Shown: positions 5,686-11,545 of the stretch, in pieces
Position numbering within the stretch: position 1 is the stretch's first letter
Layout of the letters: each line of letters starts with the position of its first letter
Source of the DNA: CAZXPA01 sp964642485
Lineage (GTDB): Bacteria > Patescibacteriota > Patescibacteriia > UBA2591 > UBA6264
Assembly (NCBI GenBank): GCA_964642485.1
Contig: CAZXPA010000015.1
Location: 1 to 13,873, forward strand
Direction: 5' to 3'
Length of the DNA: 13,873 bases
Notes under the pieces: generated by a model
Databases searched by the model: none
What the model was told of the DNA's origin: nothing
What the model saw: only the letters and a program-made list of their open reading frames with translations
Translations under genes and position numbers: made by a program

Positions 5686-6042
5686 TTATTTCTTGGTCTT
5701 TTTTACAATCCTTGGCTTTTCCTCTAAACCAATTTTTAATATCTTAATCTTTGTATATAATTGTCTATGCCCCCGCTTCCTACGGTAGCGGGTTTTTGGT
5801 TTATACTTAATTATTTTAATTTTAGAACCTTTTTCCTGGGCCAAAATTTCAGCTTCGACTTTAATCTTAAGATTTGGTTTGCCAATCTCTACTTTTTTCT
5901 TTTTTGAATCAAAAAACAAAAGAACATCTTTAAAAGATACTTTTTTGCCCACCTTTCCTTCAATTTTCTCAATTCTAAGAATATCTCCTAGCTTAACTAA
6001 ATATTGTTTGCCTCCCGTCTTAATAACTGTTAATGAATCCAT
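5686..6042 (-). CDS. rplU: 50S ribosomal protein L21
   Basis: L21 is a 23S rRNA-binding protein of the large subunit. The family start VIKTGGKQYLVKLGDILRIE is followed by SFKDVLLF, the VEAEILAQEKGSKIKIIKYKPKTRYRRKRGHRQLYTKIKI core split over residues 62-103, and a short basic tail ending KKTKK. At 118 residues it is slightly longer than usual at the C-terminus. The usual partner rpmA (L27) is not beside it; ruvA converges from the other side. The Clp-like gene ends 33 bases upstream on the same strand, and no convincing promoter or Shine-Dalgarno sequence is visible in that gap, so read-through from the Clp-like gene is possible. Confidence 0.96.
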   Translation of the reverse strand: MDSLTVIKTGGKQYLVKLGDILRIEKIEGKVGKKVSFKDVLLFFDSKKKKVEIGKPNLKIKVEAEILAQEKGSKIKIIKYKPKTRYRRKRGHRQLYTKIKILKIGLEEKPRIVKKTKK

Positions 6043-6075
6043 AATTATTTTAATAATTAATTAGTAATATCTATT

Positions 6076-8823
6076 TTAAAGTTTTTTTGCCTTTTCTACT
6101 CTAATCTGACCGCCTTTTTCTAAAATTACCACATCTCGACGACCAACTTTCCCGGTTAACAAAAACTTGGCTAAAACGTCATTAACCTGATTTTGAAGAA
6201 CCCGGCGCAATGGCCGAGCCCCAAAAGCTGGATCAAACCCAGCTTCAGCTAATTCAGTAATTGCCTCGTCTGTTACCTTTAGGGCAATGCCTTTTTCTTC
6301 AAGCTGCTCAGTTAATTTTTTCAAAAGCAATTTAGTAATCTTTTTTATTTCTTCTCTACCCAAAGGTTTAAAAACAACTACCCCATCAAAACGATTTAAA
6401 AACTCTGGCCGAAAATATGGTCTTAGCTTTTCTCGAATTAAAACCTCTGTAATTGTCTTAACTGAGGTATTCTTTCTTATTTCGTCTTGAATAAAATCTG
6501 TCCCCGCATTAGAAGTGCCAATTAAAATAATATTAGTAAAATCAATAGTCCGGCCAACTGCATCAGTTAAACGGCCATCATCCATTACTTGTAGAAAAAC
6601 ATTTAAAATATCTGGGTGGGCTTTTTCAATTTCATCAAGTAATAGCAGCGAGGAAGGGTTTAGGCGCACGGCCTCAGTTAATTGACCACCTTTTTCACCA
6701 CCCGGAGTGCCAATTAAACGATTAATACTCCCTTTTCCCTGATATTCACTCAGATCTAATCTAACCATTCTGTCTTCATGACCAAAATAGACTTCAGCCA
6801 CTGTTTTAGCTAGCTCTGTTTTGCCGACTCCAGTTGGTCCTAAAAAGAGTAAATTAACAATTGGTCTTTTAAGGCTACGTAATTCTGTTCTCGCTCTTCT
6901 TAAAGCTGAAGAAACCATGTCAACTGCCTCATTTTGGTCAATTAAACGTTGATGAATCTGTTCTTCTAAATTTAAAAGTTTAACTGACTCTTTCTCTGTA
7001 AGCTTGGTTACTGGAATTTTTGTCTTTTCAGCTACTAACTCAGCTACCTCCTCAGCCTGAATAATACTTTTTTTGCCACGTTCTTTCTTAACTTTAACAG
7101 CCACCTCTTTTAAGAGATTAATGGCTTTCTCTGGTAAAAACCGTTCATGTAAATAACGGGTTGATAAATCAACTGCCTTTTCTAAAGCTCCATAAGAGAA
7201 ATAGACTCGTTCTCGAGATTCAATTGGTGCAGCCTGGGCTTCTAAAATCTGAATAGTGGCATTTTTGCCTGGCTCCTCAATACTTACTTTTTGAAAAACC
7301 TCATTTAAGGCTTGGCCCTCGATTAAACGTCGATACTCCCTAGGGATAGAGGTTGCCAGAACTGAAAACAAACCATGCTTTAAAATATTGGCTAAAATTT
7401 CAGAGATATCAAGCTCACCCTCAGTTGTTCTAATACCAATCATATTATGAATATCCTTAATAAAAAGAATAATATTCCCTGATTTAGCAACTTCATTAAG
7501 AATAATTTGCAATCTTTTCTCAACCTCACCAGACTGTGAGGCTCCAGCCACTAAACTGGGCAAACTCAAAGCAACTAATCTTTTGTCTTGTAAAATTTCT
7601 GGTACATCTTCAGTTACCATTCTGCGAGCAATCCCATTAATAATTGTTGTTTTCCCAACTCCCGGTTGGCCGACCAAAATTACCCCTGACTGACCACCTT
7701 CAAGAACCCTGAAAATCTCCTTAACTTCCTTTTCCCGATCCATACAAACTCCTAAATATCCTCCCCGAGCTAACTGAGTTAGATCTTGGCTATGGGTATC
7801 AAGATAAGGGGTAGCAATAGCGGTATAGGCCCGATTAATTGGGCCTTTGGGTTTAAATCTAGCCCGACCAGCAAAACGGTGCTGTTTTTCTCGCAATTCT
7901 TGATAAATATCAATCCAAAGGCAAACATTTTTTATCTCAGCTAAGCCAACTTCTAAATCATAAAGAATCTCTTTAACTGGACCCTCAAAACTAACTAAGG
8001 ATTCTAGAACCTCCAAAGGAGATAGGGCTAAACGATTTCTTTTGCCAGCTAAATTATAGGCTTTTAAAATAGCTTTTTGCGCCTCTGGACTATATGAGAT
8101 CTTTCTTCTCAGCTTAGTCGCTGGGGTTTTTGTTAAGGCCTTAGCCACCTTACTTTGCAGGGCTTTCCAGTTTAAGCCTAAACGATTAATAACTAAAATA
8201 ACATCAGAAATCTGCAAACAAGCAGCAAAAACATGAATTATCTCTATCTGCTGATGCCTGAGCTTGTGAGATAAAGCCCATGATTTTTGAAAAAGCTTAA
8301 TAGACTCTTTAGAAAAAGAGTTGGCTACATCTATTTTAAGACTCCTTGATAAATGATGGGCCTGCTCCCAGCTTTGAGGTGGCGAAACTGCTTCTCTGCT
8401 TGATTTAGGCCAGATCTTTTTTCGCTCTTGATAGCTCCTTTCAATGGTATAAAAAAGGTAGCAATCAAATAAAACTGAAAACCAAAAAAACAAAAGTAAA
8501 TTCTTTTGTTCTAGATTTAAATAGGGTATTTGACTTAAAACCTTAGTTAAAAATTCTGGAACAACTACGGTCGGGAAACCAACAATTACTTTAATTAAGC
8601 AAAGCAATCCCCAAAGACCAAATAGAATCAGTAAGATTCTAATTATTACCTTAAAAAACTTTTTTAATTTACTGCCAATTATTTCAACCCAATCAAATAC
8701 TTTGTCTAAAAATAAAAGATAACCACCAAACCAAGCATAAAGCCCTTGGCCAGAGCAGGTCTGGCATTTTTTGTTATCAATAAGGCCCGAGCCTTGACAA
8801 TTTGGGCAGGTAATATACTCCAT
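6076..8823 (-). CDS. Membrane-anchored Clp-family double AAA+ ATPase with N-terminal zinc ribbon
   Basis: A 915-residue ClpB/ClpC relative. Domains in order: a DnaJ-like zinc ribbon CPNCQGSG/CQTCSGQG (6-27); two membrane segments (about 58-82 and 107-127); a Clp N-like helical domain (about 165-300); AAA+ D1 (about 355-600); AAA+ D2 (about 612-900). D2 is catalytically complete: Walker A GPTGVGKT (662-669), Walker B LLLLDE (726-731), FRPEFLNR with R811 as arginine finger, and GAR sensor 2 (868-870). D1 keeps Walker A GQPGVGKT (385-392) but its Walker B reads LFIKDIH (K456 D457 in place of DE), the RR finger pair is EV (508-509), and the pore loop is GASQSGE with no aromatic. The D2 pore loop is shortened to GTPGGEKGG, also without an aromatic. 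No ClpB middle coiled coil and no IGF/IGL-type ClpP loop are seen. An unfoldase, disaggregase or remodeller acting at the membrane is inferred; 'ClpC' by name alone would overstate it. Confidence 0.9.
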   Translation of the reverse strand: MEYITCPNCQGSGLIDNKKCQTCSGQGLYAWFGGYLLFLDKVFDWVEIIGSKLKKFFKVIIRILLILFGLWGLLCLIKVIVGFPTVVVPEFLTKVLSQIPYLNLEQKNLLLFFWFSVLFDCYLFYTIERSYQERKKIWPKSSREAVSPPQSWEQAHHLSRSLKIDVANSFSKESIKLFQKSWALSHKLRHQQIEIIHVFAACLQISDVILVINRLGLNWKALQSKVAKALTKTPATKLRRKISYSPEAQKAILKAYNLAGKRNRLALSPLEVLESLVSFEGPVKEILYDLEVGLAEIKNVCLWIDIYQELREKQHRFAGRARFKPKGPINRAYTAIATPYLDTHSQDLTQLARGGYLGVCMDREKEVKEIFRVLEGGQSGVILVGQPGVGKTTIINGIARRMVTEDVPEILQDKRLVALSLPSLVAGASQSGEVEKRLQIILNEVAKSGNIILFIKDIHNMIGIRTTEGELDISEILANILKHGLFSVLATSIPREYRRLIEGQALNEVFQKVSIEEPGKNATIQILEAQAAPIESRERVYFSYGALEKAVDLSTRYLHERFLPEKAINLLKEVAVKVKKERGKKSIIQAEEVAELVAEKTKIPVTKLTEKESVKLLNLEEQIHQRLIDQNEAVDMVSSALRRARTELRSLKRPIVNLLFLGPTGVGKTELAKTVAEVYFGHEDRMVRLDLSEYQGKGSINRLIGTPGGEKGGQLTEAVRLNPSSLLLLDEIEKAHPDILNVFLQVMDDGRLTDAVGRTIDFTNIILIGTSNAGTDFIQDEIRKNTSVKTITEVLIREKLRPYFRPEFLNRFDGVVVFKPLGREEIKKITKLLLKKLTEQLEEKGIALKVTDEAITELAEAGFDPAFGARPLRRVLQNQVNDVLAKFLLTGKVGRRDVVILEKGGQIRVEKAKKL

Positions 8824-8830
8824 AGATTGA

Positions 8831-8911
8831 TTTGTTAATTGTTAATTGTTGATTGTTATTATAAAATTTCAGATTATCTTTCTTAACAATCAGCAATCAG
8901 CAATCAGCAAC
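8831..8911. repeat. Inverted 7-mer arrays between the membrane protein and the Clp-like gene
   Basis: The left arm (8831-8858) repeats attgtta/attgttg. The right arm (8885-8911) is the tandem aatcagc, which on the other strand reads attgctg. The two arms are therefore diverged inverted copies of one 7-mer and nearly fill the 89-bp gap. The centre holds a possible promoter. Confidence 0.65.
8858..8886 (-). promoter_or_regulatory. Possible promoter of the Clp-like gene
   Basis: The minus strand has TATAAT (8858-8863) with TTAAGA (8881-8886) 17 bp upstream. The -10 is perfect but the -35 matches only four of six positions. In such AT-rich DNA a TATAAT is not rare, so this is tentative. Confidence 0.35.
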
Positions 8912-8912
8912 T

Positions 8913-9272
8913 TTATCTTATTAAAACAACTATTTGCCACACTGCTACAACCGGCAATATTATCCAGACAATTAACAATAATAATAACCCTATTGTTCCT
9001 AATAAAAATAAAAATGAGCGCCAGAATAAAAGAATTAGGCGCATAAAAAAACTAATAATTCTTCCTGTTCTTGAACGTTCGCCAAACATTGGCTTAAAAA
9101 GATGGGTCAGCAGTATTTTTAAAGCTAAATTATGGGCTAAATTGCCAACCCCATGAATAAAACCAAGAAACCTCTTTTTTAGGCCAGATGTATACCACCA
9201 GAGAGGGAAATATAAAATACTCTGAATTATGTCTAATACTATAAATCTAGTAAGAGTTATTACTAATGACAT
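8913..9272 (-). CDS. Small membrane protein upstream of the Clp-like ATPase
   Basis: A 119-residue integral membrane protein that I cannot name. A first hydrophobic segment (about 3-25) ends in the aromatic FPLWWYTSGLKKR. A middle stretch (40-72) is mildly amphipathic and carries HNLALKILLTHLFKPMFG followed by ERSRTGR. The C-terminal 73-118 is very hydrophobic and long enough for two spans (LILLFWRSFLFLLGTIG, then LLLLLIVWIILPVVAVW). The positive loop residues suggest where the cytosolic side lies, but topology is a guess. I recall similar proteins with a PMFG-x5-GR-ISFFMR pattern in CPR genomes. It is read in the same direction as the Clp-like gene, 89 bases before it, so a membrane partner or adaptor is a reasonable hypothesis only. 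Confidence 0.75.
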   Translation of the reverse strand: MSLVITLTRFIVLDIIQSILYFPLWWYTSGLKKRFLGFIHGVGNLAHNLALKILLTHLFKPMFGERSRTGRIISFFMRLILLFWRSFLFLLGTIGLLLLLIVWIILPVVAVWQIVVLIR

Positions 9273-9284
9273 GTCAAAAAAATT

Positions 9285-9366
9285 TAATTCCTAATTACCT
9301 ATTTACTAATTTCTAATAAAAATCTAAATGTCCAATAACTGAATGACTAAGAATTTTTAGGAATTA
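9285..9366. repeat. AT-rich inverted repeat arms downstream of the PRC-barrel gene
   Basis: taattcctaa (9285-9294) is inverted exactly at 9357-9366 (ttaggaatta). Further ctaat/attag words sit inside and beside both arms. The 121-bp gap holds nothing else I can name. The arms are very AT-rich, so only the exact 10-mer is solid. Confidence 0.5.
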
Positions 9367-9393
9367 GATATTAAAAATTAGAAACCTTAAAAA

Positions 9394-9654
9394 CTACCTT
9401 ACCGGGCTGGAAGCCAGTCCTTTTACCTTTTTTAAATTATCTTCCACAACCATTTTCTCTTTAGAAATAGATAAAACCTGACTCTCACTAATTATTAAAC
9501 ATCCTTGAAACAAATTTTTAATAAAACTTTGACTTTTAACAAAATATTTTACTACTCGACCAGTTTCGGAATCAATTTCCAAATCTACTACTCGACCCAA
9601 ATAATGACCACTTTGGGTATAAACTGGTAAATTAATTAATTGTTTCAAATCCAT
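9394..9654 (-). CDS. PRC-barrel domain protein
   Basis: PRC-barrel domains are small beta-barrels found in RimM and in photosynthetic reaction-centre H subunits; as single proteins their role is often unknown. The 86-residue product fits: LPVYTQSGHYLGRVVDLEID (9-28) is a textbook PRC start, followed by VVKYFVKSQ, a short loop, and LIISESQVLSIS. The open frame continues upstream into yidC (to an ATG at 9744), but the PRC fold begins at the ATG at 9652-9654, just 11 bases after the yidC stop, so I use that start. No Shine-Dalgarno sequence is seen, and translational coupling to yidC is likely. In many bacteria jag/khpB follows yidC; here this gene takes that place. The last codons form a small ctgg-aag-ccag hairpin without a close T run. 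Confidence 0.8.
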   Translation of the reverse strand: MDLKQLINLPVYTQSGHYLGRVVDLEIDSETGRVVKYFVKSQSFIKNLFQGCLIISESQVLSISKEKMVVEDNLKKVKGLASSPVR

Positions 9655-9665
9655 AAATCTAATGT

Positions 9666-10397
9666 TTAAGATTTGACTGTTTGTTTTGCAGAAGCAAAAA
9701 CAAATTTTTGTTCTACAATGGTAAATAAAAGACTCCCTAACCAATAAAGCATTAGTCCGCTCGGCAAAGTCACTCCAATAAAAATTGTTAACAAAGGCAT
9801 CATAAATTTCATTTGTTTATTCATAACTGCCATCATATTCTCATCTTTAGCCCCACCCTTTTTCACTATTTTTCCAGGAGGCTGTTGAATCGAAAATACT
9901 TTCATTTGAAAATATTGTAAAACCCCAGTCACCAGGGCTAAAAAAACACTTGGTTTAGCTAAATTTAAAACCCCGAAAGCTAAAACATTTAAAACCCCTG
10001 GATTATGAACAAAAGAGTAAACTGGAAGAACACTATCGGTTAAACCAACTCTAAAAACTTGAAAAACAGCAATCAAAATCGGGAGTTGAATCAATAAAGG
10101 TAAACAAGAAGAAAAAGGGTTAACTTTATGCTCCTTATAAAAATTCATCATTACTTGAGCTTGCTTTTCTTTCTGATTAGCATATTTCTTTTTAATCTCA
10201 TCTAGTTTTGGCTGAAGATCTCTGAGAGATTTTTGAGACTTAATTGACTGACGTGAAAGTGGGAAAAGCAATAATTTAATCACCAAGGTTAAGCCAATAA
10301 TTGCCAAACCTAAATCATGACCAGGAATCAGGTTGTAAAAAACTATTAAAAGATTAAATAATGGCTGATAAAGGATTATTTTAAAAAATTCAATCAT
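9666..10397 (-). CDS. yidC: Membrane protein insertase YidC (Oxa1 family)
   Basis: YidC inserts membrane proteins alone or with SecYEG. At 243 residues this is the five-helix core without the large periplasmic domain of proteobacterial YidC. Membrane segments are near 6-24, 28-47, 98-117, 134-161 and 198-230. Motifs include LFPLSRQSIKSQKSLRDLQPK over 44-64, FYKEHKVNPFSSCLPLLIQ over 86-104 and the C-terminal MPLLTIFIGVTLPSGLMLYW over 200-219. The groove position usually held by arginine in the second helix is lysine 41 here, which keeps the charge. A hydrophilic loop 170-190 contains GKIVKKGG. It lies in the rpmH-rnpA-yidD-yidC order common in bacteria. The gap before it is filled by 8-mer repeats, and no Shine-Dalgarno sequence is visible. 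Confidence 0.95.
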   Translation of the reverse strand: MIEFFKIILYQPLFNLLIVFYNLIPGHDLGLAIIGLTLVIKLLLFPLSRQSIKSQKSLRDLQPKLDEIKKKYANQKEKQAQVMMNFYKEHKVNPFSSCLPLLIQLPILIAVFQVFRVGLTDSVLPVYSFVHNPGVLNVLAFGVLNLAKPSVFLALVTGVLQYFQMKVFSIQQPPGKIVKKGGAKDENMMAVMNKQMKFMMPLLTIFIGVTLPSGLMLYWLGSLLFTIVEQKFVFASAKQTVKS

Positions 10398-10406
10398 ACA
10401 AATTCA

Positions 10407-10506
10407 TTTTAACATTTTAACATTGGAACATTGGAACATTAAAATTTTGCTTTGCAAAATTTTCTCTAATTTTATGTTCTCGTGTTCTTATGCTCCCGTG
10501 TTCCCA
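10407..10506. repeat. Inverted 8-mer arrays around a hairpin, between yidD and yidC
   Basis: The left array (10407-10438) is four 8-mers: ttttaaca twice, then ttggaaca twice. The right array (10475-10506) is tgttctcg, tgttctta, tgctcccg, tgttccca. Reading the left array on the other strand gives tgttccaa and tgttaaaa units, so both arms share TGTTNNNN in opposite orientation. Between them aaaattttgc (10441-10450) and gcaaaatttt (10454-10463) form a perfect 10-bp hairpin with loop ttt. The block fills almost all of the 112-bp gap. Confidence 0.8.
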
Positions 10507-10509
10507 TGT

Positions 10510-10764
10510 CTATGGCGGGTCATACCCGCCATGTGACCAAGGATGGCAACGGAAAACTCGTCTTAGGGCCTTAAATCCTCCCTTTAAAAGACCATACTTA
10601 TTAATCGCCTGATAAGCATATTCTGAACAAGTCGGACGAAACTTACAAATTCCGGGCCAAGGGTGAATTAAAGAAAAGGGGCCATGATCAGGAGAAAGCG
10701 TTTTCTGATATAAACGAATTAATTTTAAAACTAATAATCTTGGCCAAATAAAAATTTCTTTCAT
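10510..10764 (-). CDS. yidD: Membrane protein insertion efficiency factor YidD
   Basis: YidD is a small inner-membrane-associated protein that assists YidC-dependent insertion. The 84 residues carry an N-terminal amphipathic helix (IFIWPRLLVLKLIRLYQKTLSP), the signature CKFRPTCSEYAYQAINKYG (40-58), GGFKALRRVFRCHPW (62-76) and the closing GGYDPP. Cysteines 40, 46 and 73 are at the usual places. The segment 26-39 (DHGPFSLIHPWPGI) is a little longer than in the forms I know. It starts three bases after the rnpA stop, so the two are translationally close. The downstream gap to yidC carries the inverted 8-mer arrays. Confidence 0.95.
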   Translation of the reverse strand: MKEIFIWPRLLVLKLIRLYQKTLSPDHGPFSLIHPWPGICKFRPTCSEYAYQAINKYGLLKGGFKALRRVFRCHPWSHGGYDPP

Positions 10765-10767
10765 TAT

Positions 10768-11112
10768 TTACTTATTGATTAAATTTCCTCTTTGAAGAAG
10801 TCTTAAAAATTTATCTTGAATTTGAGAATAATCTAACTCTTTGACCCCCGCTCTGGTTAAAATTAAAAGATCACAGCCCTTAGTAATTTTGGATAAATTC
10901 TTCTTTAAAATTGCCCTAATTCTCCTCTTTATTTTATTACGAACTACGGCTTTTTTGCTGACCTTAAGAGAAACAATAATGCCAAACCGAGAATAAGGTA
11001 AATTGTTTTTCATCCATTTCAAGCCCAATTCCCGACTAAAAACACCCTGTCCTTGCTGAGCTACTTTAGCAAAATCTTTGTCTTTGGTTAAACGATATTG
11101 TTTGGAGAGCAT
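10768..11112 (-). CDS. rnpA: Ribonuclease P protein component
   Basis: RnpA is the protein subunit of RNase P, which removes 5' leaders from pre-tRNA together with the catalytic RNA. The 114 residues begin LSKQYRLTKDKDFAKV, contain the substrate-binding core FGIIVSLKVSKKAVVRNKIKRRIR (43-66) with the RNR-type basic helix at 58-66, and continue with GCDLLILTRAGVKELDYSQI. The catalytic RNA gene is not in the window. Its upstream gap to rpmH (168 bp) is long for this pair and holds repeats. No Shine-Dalgarno sequence precedes the ATG. Confidence 0.95.
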   Translation of the reverse strand: MLSKQYRLTKDKDFAKVAQQGQGVFSRELGLKWMKNNLPYSRFGIIVSLKVSKKAVVRNKIKRRIRAILKKNLSKITKGCDLLILTRAGVKELDYSQIQDKFLRLLQRGNLINK

Positions 11113-11135
11113 AAACGCTTACGCTTAATAATGCG

Positions 11136-11280
11136 AATCTACAAATCCTATGCTAATCTACAAATTGCTAGTCCTATCTTCTCATTGTTCGCAATTCGCG
11201 GCATTCACATATTATTCGTAGATTCGTATTATTTGTCTTTCTTATTCGTTGTATTCGCATGTATTCGTAGATTCGTATTA
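11136..11280. repeat. ATTCGTAGATTCG repeats between rnpA and rpmH
   Basis: The 18-mer attcgtagattcgtatta occurs exactly at 11214-11231 and 11263-11280, the second copy ending at the base before the rpmH stop codon. On the left, aatctacaaat occurs at 11136-11146 and 11155-11165 and is the inverted form of attcgtagatt with one change. This gives inverted arms over about 145 bp. No RNA gene or protein frame is supported here. Confidence 0.8.
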
Positions 11281-11418
11281 CTAAACAGTTAAACGTTTTC
11301 TTTTCTTTGCTCTTCTTCTTTTAATAATTCTTTGGCCAGGTTTTGTTCGCATCCGTTTGCGAAAACCATGGGTTCTAGCTCTTTTCCGCCTTTTAGGCTG
11401 ATAAGTTCTTTTAGGCAT
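11281..11418 (-). CDS. rpmH: 50S ribosomal protein L34
   Basis: L34 is a tiny, extremely basic protein buried in 23S rRNA. Translation gives 45 residues starting MPKRTYQPKRRKRARTHGF, then RKRMRTKPGQRIIKRRRAKK and ending RLTV, matching L34 throughout, including the KRTYQP and HGFRKRM motifs. It is the first gene of the rpmH-rnpA-yidD-yidC cassette. A good promoter lies 45 bases upstream of the ATG, with a predicted leader of about 38 nt and no Shine-Dalgarno sequence. dnaA, often divergent from rpmH, is not here: rny lies upstream instead. Confidence 0.97.
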   Translation of the reverse strand: MPKRTYQPKRRKRARTHGFRKRMRTKPGQRIIKRRRAKKRKRLTV

Positions 11419-11445
11419 GATGTCAATTTAACAATATAGCAAAAT

Positions 11446-11527
11446 AACAACTTAACAAAAATATTATACCACGAATATCGAAATTATCAAATGGCGTTAT
11501 GCTTAATTGTTTATTTGTTAAGTTGTT
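11446..11527. repeat. 14-bp inverted repeat bracketing the rpmH promoter
   Basis: aacaacttaacaaa (11446-11459) is repeated exactly in inverted form at 11514-11527. The 54 bases between them contain the whole rpmH promoter. The outer flanks also match in inverted form (caatttaacaa against caattgaacaa, 10 of 11). The left arm lies in the untranslated leader, so it would be transcribed while the right arm would not. Confidence 0.75.
11463..11490 (-). promoter_or_regulatory. Extended -10 promoter of rpmH
   Basis: The minus strand reads TTGATA (11485-11490), 16 bp, then TATAAT (11463-11468) preceded by TGG, i.e. an extended -10. The -35 matches five of six consensus positions. Transcription would start near 11456 and cover rpmH and probably rnpA, yidD, yidC and the PRC gene. 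Confidence 0.85.
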
Positions 11528-11545
11528 TAGTTGTTCAATTGGCCC

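Noticed and set aside
6043..6075. Own promoter or an rpmA (L27) gene beside rplU
   Set aside because: The gap is only 33 bp with no hexamer pair, and no L27-like sequence is present on either side.
5879..6490. Plus-strand open frames antisense to rplU (5879-6064) and to the Clp-like gene (6287-6490)
   Set aside because: Low-complexity Phe/Ser-rich translations typical of the complement of lysine/glutamate-rich genes; no start signals.
8846..9046. Plus-strand open frame across the 7-mer repeats and the membrane protein
   Set aside because: Its sequence is repeat DNA plus the antisense of a hydrophobic gene; the minus-strand membrane protein explains the region better.
11136..11280. CRISPR-like array
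   Set aside because: Only two exact 18-bp copies and irregular inverted relatives, no constant spacer length and no cas genes.
11098..11292. Plus-strand open frame over the rnpA-rpmH gap
   Set aside because: It is composed of ATTCGTAG repeats and runs into antisense of rpmH. L34 on the other strand is certain.
11419..11545. Replication origin next to rpmH
   Set aside because: rpmH often borders dnaA and oriC, but dnaA is absent, rny is the neighbour, and no cluster of TTATCCACA-type boxes is seen.
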